A DNA stretch of 64,000 bases. Source: Bacteroides mediterraneensis (lineage in GTDB: Bacteria; Bacteroidota; Bacteroidia; Bacteroidales; Bacteroidaceae). Below the pieces are notes generated by a model that was not told the origin of the DNA, made no database searches, and saw nothing but the letters and a program-made list of their open reading frames with translations. This document shows positions 17,155-24,489 of this stretch, piece by piece (position 1 is the first letter of the stretch; each line of letters begins with the position of its first letter). The DNA is taken from positions 2,232,001-2,296,000 of the forward strand of contig NZ_DAJPEN010000001.1 in assembly GCF_025993685.1 (NCBI RefSeq), in the 5' to 3' direction. The position numbers and the translations under genes are program-made.

Positions 17155-18216
17155 CTAAAACAGCTTCCACACCAAGGTGACACCCGCATTGATCGGGCCC
17201 CACCAGTTCTTCGTCTCCTTGCCGGCACGCACCCGCACACCGCCGATGGTCTCGTATTGCTCATAGTCCGCGTGCAGGCAGCCCAAGCCGAGGTTGAAAT
17301 CAAGATCTAATGCCTTGTTCAGCCGCAGCTGGTAGCCGGCGGTGATGCCGCCACCCATCAGGTCGCCCTGCTTGCCTGTTTCGGAGAGCTTGTAGTTGAA
17401 CTGTCCGGCCTTGAACATCGCACCCAGATACCAGGCTTTCTTCTCGCCCATATAGTAACGCACTTCCGGAGCCACTTCCCAGAGTGCATAGCGGCGGTCC
17501 TTGTCGCTCCACGTCCAAGAAGTCCACGAGCCGTTTACGGCAATGCCCCACGACGGGCAGATGCGCCATTCAAGTCCTAAATCGGGTGTCAGGGTAGCCC
17601 AGCGCAGCAGGTTGGCACGCAGGGAGAGATGATAATCAGTTGTGATTTTGGTTTCCGACGGCGTGTCGGCAAGAATATTGGGTCGGGCTTCTTCCGCCTT
17701 GCGCTGCTCTTCGGCAAGTCGTTCCTGTTCGGCACGCTTCTCGGCTTCCAGTCGTTCGGCTTCCGCCTTGCGTCGTGCTTCCGCTTCCGCATCCGTCGCG
17801 GCTGTTTCCTTGACCGGTATCGTTAGGCGCACAGTGACAAAGTCTCCCTCTGTCGCATGGTTGCGGGTGATAAAGTTTTCTTCCTTGATTTCCGCACGGA
17901 TAATCAGTTCGGATTTCACACGGTTGGCACGGATCTTCGCCGTGGCAAGGTTCTCGGCTTCGCTGCCCAGCGAGTTGCAGTAGCCGTCGACATAAAGCGG
18001 CAGCTTGCCGTCAAGAATGTCCGTTCTGTTGCGCTCGATGCATTCCAGCAGACGGGCAAGTTCCGTGTCATTGCCATTCCAAGGCACGTAGAACATGTCC
18101 TTCTGCGGCACGAAGCGGAAGGTGTAGGTCGTGTCTGTTTTCTGCTGCGCCATGACAGGAAAAGTGACTGCCGTCAGCCACAGAAACAGGGTAAGAAAAG
18201 AAACTTTTTTGCTCAT
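17155..18216 (-). CDS. DUF3575 protein with OmpA-like N-terminal domain
   Basis: A 353-residue exported protein with signal peptide FLTLFLWLTAVTFPVMAQ. Residues 30-135 resemble an OmpA C-terminal-like domain (LPLYVDGYCNSLGSEAENLA, TAKIRANRVKSELI). A highly charged Glu/Arg/Ala coiled coil follows at about 143-178. The C-terminal half is a predicted beta-barrel of the DUF3575 family (HLSLRANLLRWATLTPDLGL, LGLEWRICPSWGIAVNGSWT) ending in WKLF with a terminal aromatic, as in outer membrane proteins. I chose the ATG at 18216 because only this start gives a signal peptide. It is the first gene of the fimbrial operon; such proteins accompany Bacteroides fimbrial loci. Confidence 0.85.
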   Translation of the reverse strand: MSKKVSFLTLFLWLTAVTFPVMAQQKTDTTYTFRFVPQKDMFYVPWNGNDTELARLLECIERNRTDILDGKLPLYVDGYCNSLGSEAENLATAKIRANRVKSELIIRAEIKEENFITRNHATEGDFVTVRLTIPVKETAATDAEAEARRKAEAERLEAEKRAEQERLAEEQRKAEEARPNILADTPSETKITTDYHLSLRANLLRWATLTPDLGLEWRICPSWGIAVNGSWTSWTWSDKDRRYALWEVAPEVRYYMGEKKAWYLGAMFKAGQFNYKLSETGKQGDLMGGGITAGYQLRLNKALDLDFNLGLGCLHADYEQYETIGGVRVRAGKETKNWWGPINAGVTLVWKLF

Positions 18217-18694
18217 ATTTTTATATACTTTTTGAGATTCAAACAAAATCATATATATAAAGAAAACAAAAAGGACACAATCTACCATGATATTCAACGG
18301 GGAAAGAGGTACCTTATTGGCAGAATCACACATCTTTGCGGTTCAGAATATTTTCATTTTGTGATTCAGGCTATTTTTTGTTTTACAGGCTATCAAACCT
18401 CATAGTAACAAGGACTTTGAGGAGGCCGAAAAAACGCAAGTACATTCGTTCGCAAACGCCTTTGCGTTTCAACCAAAACGCAAGTGCGTTTTTCCAACTG
18501 CCAAAAAACACCCTATAACTGACAGATTTTCAGTATAAAAACCACATAAAATGACAATTCGTCAGACTTTTTCCACAAATGGCTTCTGGCAAAGAGTTTG
18601 CATAAAAGTAAGCGTCGGTGCGCCGCCTGTCACAAGGCGGGAGGCTCCCGGCAAAGAAAAAGAAAAACAACAAGAACGAGAAAGGAGACCATTT
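18217..18694. other. Intergenic region between divergent fimbrial operon and clpB
   Basis: A 478-base region without a convincing gene. It holds an 8-base inverted repeat (GAATCACA at 18323-18330, TGTGATTC at 18360-18367), the 22-bp array at 18432-18491, and a GC-rich hairpin CCGCCT/AGGCGG (18623-18640) in the presumed clpB leader. I find no perfect TAnnTTTG box for either gene. This is also the likely right-hand edge of the accessory region. Confidence 0.5.
18432..18491. repeat. 22-bp-period intergenic array, three units
   Basis: Units start at 18432, 18454 and 18476, exactly 22 bases apart. The last two are AAACGCCTTTGCGTTT and AAACGCAAGTGCGTTT, 16-bp quasi-palindromes; the first (AAACGCAAGTACATTC) is degenerate. 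The 6-base spacers (GTTCGC, CAACCA) differ. The unit at 18454 is the exact reverse complement of the unit at 45190, and the unit at 18476 is identical to the one at 45102. Confidence 0.85.
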
Positions 18695-21283
18695 ATGAAC
18701 TTTAACAACTTTACAATCAAATCGCAAGAGGCAGTGCAGGAGGCGGTGAACCTGGTACAGAACCGCGGACAGCAGGCCATCGAGCCGGAACATTTGATGG
18801 CAGGTTTGCTGAAGGTGGGCGAAAATGTAACCAACTTCATTTTCCAGAAACTCGGCATAAACGGCCAGCAGATAGAAACCGTACTCGACCGGCAGATTGC
18901 TTCCTTGCCGAAGGTATCGGGAGGAGAACCCTACCTGAGCCGTGACGCCAACGAAGTGTTGCAGAAAGCCGTGGAGGTATCCAAGGAACTGGGCGACGAA
19001 TATGTGTCACTCGAAGCCTTGTTGCTGGCACTGCTGAACGTGAAAAGCACGGTGGCTACCATGCTGAAGGATGCAGGGCTGACCGACAAGGAACTTCGGG
19101 CTGCCATCCAGGAATTGCGTCAGGGTCAGAATGTGACCTCGCAATCGAGTGAAGATACGTATCAATCACTGAATAAATATGCCATCAACCTGATAGAAGC
19201 TGCACGAAGCGGAAAACTCGACCCGGTCATCGGCCGTGACGAGGAAATCCGACGGGTATTGCAGATTCTGAGCCGGCGTACGAAGAACAACCCGATTCTG
19301 ATTGGTGAACCGGGTACCGGTAAGACGGCCATCGTAGAGGGACTGGCACAGCGAATCCTTCGGGGCGATGTGCCGGAGAACTTGAAGAACAAACAGCTGT
19401 TCTCACTGGATATGGGTGCGCTGGTGGCTGGTGCCAAATACAAAGGTGAATTTGAGGAACGTCTGAAATCGGTCATCAACGAAGTGAAGAAGTCTGATGG
19501 AAACATCATTCTCTTCATCGATGAAATCCACACCTTGGTGGGTGCCGGAAAAGGCGAAGGTGCCATGGATGCGGCCAATATCCTGAAACCGGCCTTGGCC
19601 CGTGGGGAACTGCGGAGCATCGGTGCCACTACCCTCGACGAATACCAGAAGTATTTCGAGAAGGATAAGGCGTTGGAACGTCGTTTCCAGACCGTCATGG
19701 TAGACGAACCGGATACGGCCAGCTCTATCTCCATCTTGCGTGGACTGAAGGAGCGTTACGAAAACCACCATCAGGTGCGTATCAAGGATGAGGCCATCAT
19801 CGCAGCCGTGGAACTGAGCAGCCGGTACATCACCGACCGTTTCTTGCCGGATAAGGCCATCGACCTGATGGATGAGGCGGCTGCCAAGCTGCGTATGGAA
19901 CGTGACTCTCTGCCGGAAGAACTGGATGAGATTGAACGCCGGTTGAAACAGCTCGAAATTGAACGCGAGGCCATCAAGCGGGAAAAGGACGAGGCAAAAC
20001 TGACTCAGTTGAACAAGGAGATTGCGGAACTGAAGGAACAGGAGACTTCTTACAAGGCCAAATGGCAGAGTGAGAAGGAACTGGTGAACAAGATTCAGCA
20101 GAACAAGAAGGAAATCGAACAACTCAAGTTCGAAGCTGATAAGGCAGAACGTGAAGGCGACTACGGAAAGGTGGCCGAAATCCGTTACGGAAAGCTGCAG
20201 GCACTGGAGAACGAAATCAAGTCTATCCAAGAGGACCTGAAGAAGAAACAGGGCGACAACGCCTTGATCAAGGAAGAGGTAACGGCAGAAGACATCGCCG
20301 ACGTGGTATCCCGCTGGACGGGTATACCGGTGAGCCGTATGTTGCAGAGCGAGCGTGAAAAGCTGCTCCATCTGGAAGACGAACTGCACAAGCGGGTCAT
20401 CGGACAGGATGAAGCCATCCAGGCTGTGGCCGATGCCGTACGTCGTAGCCGTGCCGGACTGCAAGACCCGAGACGTCCGATTGGTTCGTTCATCTTCCTG
20501 GGTACGACCGGTGTCGGTAAAACCGAACTGGCCAAGGCTTTGGCAGAATACCTGTTCAACGATGAATCGCTGATGACGCGTATCGATATGAGTGAGTATC
20601 AGGAAAAGCATACCGTATCACGTTTGATTGGTGCGCCTCCGGGATACGTAGGTTACGATGAAGGGGGTCAGTTGACCGAAGCCGTGCGTCGGAAACCGTA
20701 TTCAGTAGTCTTGTTCGATGAAATCGAAAAGGCACATCCGGATGTGTTCAACATCTTGTTGCAGGTACTGGACGACGGACGTCTGACCGACAACAAGGGA
20801 CGTACGGTGAACTTCAAGAACACCATCATCATCATGACTTCCAACTTGGGCAGCTCGTACATCCAGAGTCAGTTCGAGAAAATCAACGACCAGAACCACG
20901 ACCAGGTGGTAGACGAGACCAAGAAAGAGGTGATGAACATGCTGAAGAAGACCATCCGTCCGGAGTTCCTGAACCGTATCGACGAAATCATCATGTTCCA
21001 GCCGTTGAACAAGCCGCAAATCGAACAGATTGTCCGCTTGCAAATCAAAGGCATCCAGAAGATGCTGGAGGACAACGGTGTAACCTTGCAGATGAGCGAC
21101 GAAGCCATCGACTTCCTGGCTACTGCCGGCTACGATCCGGAATTCGGTGCACGTCCGGTTAAACGTGCCATCCAGCGCTACTTGCTGAACGATTTGTCAA
21201 AGAAACTTCTGTCACAGGAAGTGAACCGCGAGAAACCGATCATCGTAGAGCGCGAGGGTGATGGATTGAAGTTCCGTAACTAA
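18695..21283 (+). CDS. clpB: ATP-dependent disaggregase chaperone ClpB
   Basis: An 862-residue ClpB, the normal length, which extracts polypeptides from aggregates together with DnaK-DnaJ-GrpE. It has the double Clp N-terminal repeat (residues 1-150), a first AAA domain with Walker A GEPGTGKTA near residue 204 and Walker B ILFIDEIHTLVGAG, a long coiled-coil middle domain (about 410-525) and a second AAA domain with GTTGVGKTE near 605 and SVVLFDEIEKAHPD. The pore loop GAKYKGEFEERL and C-terminal EFGARPVKRAIQRYLLNDLS are conserved. I chose the ATG at 18695 (MNFNNFTIKS), which follows an AAGGAG ribosome site; the longer upstream reading adds a non-conserved tail. A hairpin terminator follows. 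Confidence 0.97.
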   Translation: MNFNNFTIKSQEAVQEAVNLVQNRGQQAIEPEHLMAGLLKVGENVTNFIFQKLGINGQQIETVLDRQIASLPKVSGGEPYLSRDANEVLQKAVEVSKELGDEYVSLEALLLALLNVKSTVATMLKDAGLTDKELRAAIQELRQGQNVTSQSSEDTYQSLNKYAINLIEAARSGKLDPVIGRDEEIRRVLQILSRRTKNNPILIGEPGTGKTAIVEGLAQRILRGDVPENLKNKQLFSLDMGALVAGAKYKGEFEERLKSVINEVKKSDGNIILFIDEIHTLVGAGKGEGAMDAANILKPALARGELRSIGATTLDEYQKYFEKDKALERRFQTVMVDEPDTASSISILRGLKERYENHHQVRIKDEAIIAAVELSSRYITDRFLPDKAIDLMDEAAAKLRMERDSLPEELDEIERRLKQLEIEREAIKREKDEAKLTQLNKEIAELKEQETSYKAKWQSEKELVNKIQQNKKEIEQLKFEADKAEREGDYGKVAEIRYGKLQALENEIKSIQEDLKKKQGDNALIKEEVTAEDIADVVSRWTGIPVSRMLQSEREKLLHLEDELHKRVIGQDEAIQAVADAVRRSRAGLQDPRRPIGSFIFLGTTGVGKTELAKALAEYLFNDESLMTRIDMSEYQEKHTVSRLIGAPPGYVGYDEGGQLTEAVRRKPYSVVLFDEIEKAHPDVFNILLQVLDDGRLTDNKGRTVNFKNTIIIMTSNLGSSYIQSQFEKINDQNHDQVVDETKKEVMNMLKKTIRPEFLNRIDEIIMFQPLNKPQIEQIVRLQIKGIQKMLEDNGVTLQMSDEAIDFLATAGYDPEFGARPVKRAIQRYLLNDLSKKLLSQEVNREKPIIVEREGDGLKFRN

Positions 21284-21322
21284 GTCTACGGGATTTTTCC
21301 CTTATCTTCTATTATATAAAGC

Positions 21323-21373
21323 AAACCCTCCACAGGGATTCCTGAAAAGGATACCTGCGGAGGGTTTTGTTTT
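21323..21373 (+). terminator. Rho-independent terminator of clpB
   Basis: AAACCCTCC-A-CAGG pairs with CCTG-C-GGAGGGTTT around a 17-base loop and is followed by a T-rich run. It lies 40 bases after the clpB stop. Confidence 0.85.
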
Positions 21374-21410
21374 TTATCTCTCTTATGATTCCCGGAAGGA
21401 GTTCCGGCAA

Positions 21411-22325
21411 TCAGGGAATCGTCATGCGTTTCAGTTCGTCAAGCGTACCGTTGAACACGTTCAAATCCACTTCTTCGCGGATGCCCGGCAGACGACCTAC
21501 GTCGGTGTGCTGCCAGAAGCGCCACTGCCCTTTGTATTCCACCGAGTCGGCGTAGTAGTGGGCAATCCAGTAGGGATAGGAATTGAAGACGGAGTCGTTC
21601 AGGTAGCGGGTCTTGAACTTGTAGGATGTATAGAGAATCGGTTTCACCCGATAATAATGTTCGATTTTATCCAGCCAGATTTTCAGGTCGTGGCGGAGCT
21701 TCTTCTCGTTCTCTCCCCTCACCTCGATGTCGAGTACCGGAGGCAGGTCGCCCGGCTCCAGTTTCACGGAGCGGATAAAGAAATCGGCCTGGCGGGAAGC
21801 ATCTGTCTTGGGATTATAAAAATGATAGGCGCCGCGGATGAACCCATGCTTGCGGGCCTCGTCAAAGTTATGAATGAATGCCGTATCACTGAAGTCCCCT
21901 CCCTCGGAGGCTTTCATGAACACGAACCGTACGGGAAACGGCGAATTCTGCGTTTTCTGCAGTTCTGCCCAGTCAATCTGCCCCTGATGGTGCGACACGT
22001 CGAAACCATGCACCTCAAACCCGTATGGCAGGCATACCCCGTAGGCTTTCAGCCCGTAACAAGGTTTCCAGCGGTAGGCGTAGGGACGGATAAAGAAATA
22101 ATAGAATACGACGACAAAACAGGCACCTATCCCCCCCAGCAACAGATAATAACACCAGGAAGGCATCTGCCAGTGGCGGATTTTCTTTTTTCCCCGCGGG
22201 GTTCTTCCCGACGGCTTGCCGGAAGCGGTCTTTCGTCTGCCCGTGTTTTTCCTGGCCGCAGGACGCTTGCGGGAAGTTTTTTTCTCGGCTTCGTTCACCG
22301 CGAGAATGGGTGATTTTTTGGTCAT
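21411..22325 (-). CDS. Glycoside hydrolase family 25 lysozyme-like protein, membrane-anchored
   Basis: A 304-residue protein. Residues 1-50 are a Lys/Arg-rich cytoplasmic tail, followed by a membrane helix (YYLLLGGIGACFVVVFYYFF, about 58-78). The GH25 domain begins at GFDVSHHQGQIDW (near 107) and continues with FMKASEGGDF, GAYHFYNP, PPVLDIEV (catalytic acidic residues D and E) and YWIAHYYA. GH25 enzymes hydrolyse the N-acetylmuramyl bond of peptidoglycan. The single membrane segment puts the catalytic domain in the periplasm. I chose the ATG at 22325; an in-frame TTG lies two codons upstream. The very basic tail is unusual for a plain lysozyme. Confidence 0.88.
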   Translation of the reverse strand: MTKKSPILAVNEAEKKTSRKRPAARKNTGRRKTASGKPSGRTPRGKKKIRHWQMPSWCYYLLLGGIGACFVVVFYYFFIRPYAYRWKPCYGLKAYGVCLPYGFEVHGFDVSHHQGQIDWAELQKTQNSPFPVRFVFMKASEGGDFSDTAFIHNFDEARKHGFIRGAYHFYNPKTDASRQADFFIRSVKLEPGDLPPVLDIEVRGENEKKLRHDLKIWLDKIEHYYRVKPILYTSYKFKTRYLNDSVFNSYPYWIAHYYADSVEYKGQWRFWQHTDVGRLPGIREEVDLNVFNGTLDELKRMTIP

Positions 22326-22393
22326 CGTCAATGTGTTTATGAAGAATGTCTAAAGATGTACCGCCCATGCGGTAGAGATTGTATTTCAACAAA

Positions 22394-22448
22394 TAGCGAA
22401 GAATCCGGCGCTCGGATGGTCGGCCCGATTCTTCGCTAAAAGATAGAT
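22394..22448 (-). terminator. Terminator-like hairpin downstream of pfp
   Basis: A perfect 12-base inverted repeat, TAGCGAAGAATC (22394-22405) and GATTCTTCGCTA (22437-22448). Read on the minus strand it follows the pfp stop by 38 bases and is followed by a short U-rich stretch (TTTGTTG). Confidence 0.65.
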
Positions 22449-22486
22449 ATCAGCTGAAAATCCCTTGCGGGAGTTCAACCTTCAAT

Positions 22487-24130
22487 TTATTTTGCCTGTT
22501 CGTACTGCAGAGTCTTCGTCGGCTGGTCGCAAACTTCTGTCGGACCGAAGTACTGAATCGGACCCGGATATACGTAAGCTGTTTCCTTAGCCCAAGTATC
22601 ACGCATAGCAGCGAAAGCCTTGAACGGAGCACCATCCAGTTTCACCAATGCTTTCTGGATAACCGGCTTCATTTCACCGTGACGGCGTTCCATGTTCATC
22701 ATCATGGTGATAGGCACACCACCTGCAATCCATTCAGCAGCAGGAGCGGTTGTGTTGCGTACAGAAGACATGTAACCTGTCTTTCCGTTGGCAATCAACA
22801 TAGAAGCAGTGTAACCCAAAGAGTAGCAGTAGTCGGCGTCGAAGTTAGACGGAGCAGCGCAACGTCCTTCGTAACCGAAGAAGTGGTGCTGAGCAGCAAA
22901 CTTGCCTACATACTTGCCTTCTTCTTTCCACTGAGCCAGCTTGGTTCCCACCATTTCAGACAGCAGCTTTTCAGTTTCAATCAAAGAAACCTGTACGTTT
23001 CCGTGCGGGTCACGGTCGAGTGACAACTGACGGGCTACGCCTTCCGGCAGAGAAGCATAGATAGCTGCGTTTTCAGGAGACAGCTTGCTGATGATGTATT
23101 CGCGCTGTTTAGAACGCTTGATGCTGTTGAATTCTTCGCCATTGGCAGCCAGGAAGTCGTTCAATTCAGCAATCAGACGCTTCATGGCCGGAATGAATTC
23201 AATCAGACCTTCCGGAATCAATACGGTACCGAAGTTGTTGCCGGCAGCGGCACGGTCGGCTACTACCTGAGCGATGTGAGTCACGATATCATCCAAAGAC
23301 ATGTTCTTGGCTTCTACCTCTTCAGAGATGATACAGATGTTCGGCTGAGTCTGCAAAGCACATTCCAGTGCGATGTGAGAAGCAGAACGTCCCATCAGTT
23401 TGATGAAGTGCCAGTACTTGCGGGCTGAGTTACAGTCACGTTCGATGTTACCGATTACTTCAGAGTAAGTCTTGCAGGCAGTATCGAAACCGAATGAAGT
23501 TTCAATCATTTCGTTCTTCAAGTCACCGTCGATAGTCTTCGGGCAACCGATTACCTGAATGCCATAGTTCTTGGCAGCATAGTATTCAGCCAATACGCAA
23601 GCGTTTGTATTTGAGTCGTCACCACCGATGATTACCAGTGCCTTGATGCCCAGTTCTTTCAGAATTTCGTATCCTTTTTCAAACTGGTCTTCTTTTTCCA
23701 GTTTAGTACGTCCTGAACCGATGATATCGAAACCACCTGTGTTACGGTATTCGTCGATGATATCGGCTGTCAGTTCCATATATTTGTGGTCTACCAAACC
23801 GCCAGGACCCAGGATGAAACCGTAGAGTTTGTTGGCCGGGTTCAGTTTCTTGATACCGTCGAACAAACCAGAGATGACGTTGTGGCCACCAGGAGCCTGT
23901 CCACCAGACAAGATTACGCCGACGTTCATCGGAGCAAATTCCTTGGCTTCACCTTCCACGAACTGAATCAACGGCATGCCGTAAGTGTTCGGGAACAGTT
24001 TCTTGATTTCTTCCTGATCGGCTACAGACTGAGTCGGTTCGCCTTCCTTGGCTACTACCGCACCCTTCAATGCTTTCGGCAATTTCGGCTGGTAAGCAGC
24101 TCTTGCAATTTGTAATGCACTTTTTGTCAT
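22487..24130 (-). CDS. pfp: Diphosphate--fructose-6-phosphate 1-phosphotransferase (PPi-PFK)
   Basis: A 547-residue long-type PPi-dependent phosphofructokinase, which reversibly phosphorylates fructose 6-phosphate with pyrophosphate in glycolysis/gluconeogenesis. The phosphate-donor site reads GGDDSNTNACVL: the Asp after GGD, in place of the Gly of ATP-PFK, and the Lys of PKTIDGDLKN are the known markers of PPi specificity. Other conserved parts are GVILSGGQAPGGHN near residue 80 and HFIKLMGRSASHIALECALQ. The ATG at 24130 (MTKSALQIAR) is chosen over an upstream in-frame ATG, because the extra residues are not conserved. Confidence 0.95.
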   Translation of the reverse strand: MTKSALQIARAAYQPKLPKALKGAVVAKEGEPTQSVADQEEIKKLFPNTYGMPLIQFVEGEAKEFAPMNVGVILSGGQAPGGHNVISGLFDGIKKLNPANKLYGFILGPGGLVDHKYMELTADIIDEYRNTGGFDIIGSGRTKLEKEDQFEKGYEILKELGIKALVIIGGDDSNTNACVLAEYYAAKNYGIQVIGCPKTIDGDLKNEMIETSFGFDTACKTYSEVIGNIERDCNSARKYWHFIKLMGRSASHIALECALQTQPNICIISEEVEAKNMSLDDIVTHIAQVVADRAAAGNNFGTVLIPEGLIEFIPAMKRLIAELNDFLAANGEEFNSIKRSKQREYIISKLSPENAAIYASLPEGVARQLSLDRDPHGNVQVSLIETEKLLSEMVGTKLAQWKEEGKYVGKFAAQHHFFGYEGRCAAPSNFDADYCYSLGYTASMLIANGKTGYMSSVRNTTAPAAEWIAGGVPITMMMNMERRHGEMKPVIQKALVKLDGAPFKAFAAMRDTWAKETAYVYPGPIQYFGPTEVCDQPTKTLQYEQAK

Positions 24131-24236
24131 AATTGTTATATTTATAAAGGTGTATTGAAAAAATCTTTTTTCGTTGCTGTGCAAATTTCGTATTTTTTTC
24201 GCAAATATGAAAGAAAGCCGGCAATTTTAGCCCCAT

Positions 24237-24479
24237 CTAGTTCTTTTTCTCCTCTTCCAGATGGGCCTTGATACGTTCCAGCAAACGCAGACAGCCCTGC
24301 AGACGGGGATTTTCACAGCACACATAGGCCTGCAGGAACAGGCGGCGCACGGTTTCTTTCACATCGGGGATGTAGACAGCCTTGTCCAACTGCATTTCAG
24401 CCGGAAGCTCAGCCTGGTCGAACCAGGCCTTCAGCTGGTCCACTTCTTCATGGGTATATACATTCTTGTTCGTACTCAT
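24237..24479 (-). CDS. Small conserved Bacteroidales protein (DUF6965-like)
   Basis: An 80-residue, mostly helical cytoplasmic protein (VYTHEEVDQLKAWFDQAELP at the start, LLERIKAHLEEEKKN at the end). It resembles small proteins that I recall as DUF6965; this assignment is from memory. No catalytic motif is visible. It starts 10 bases after the stop of the TamL-like gene and is probably in the same transcript. Confidence 0.7.
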   Translation of the reverse strand: MSTNKNVYTHEEVDQLKAWFDQAELPAEMQLDKAVYIPDVKETVRRLFLQAYVCCENPRLQGCLRLLERIKAHLEEEKKN

Positions 24480-24489
24480 ATATAAAGAA

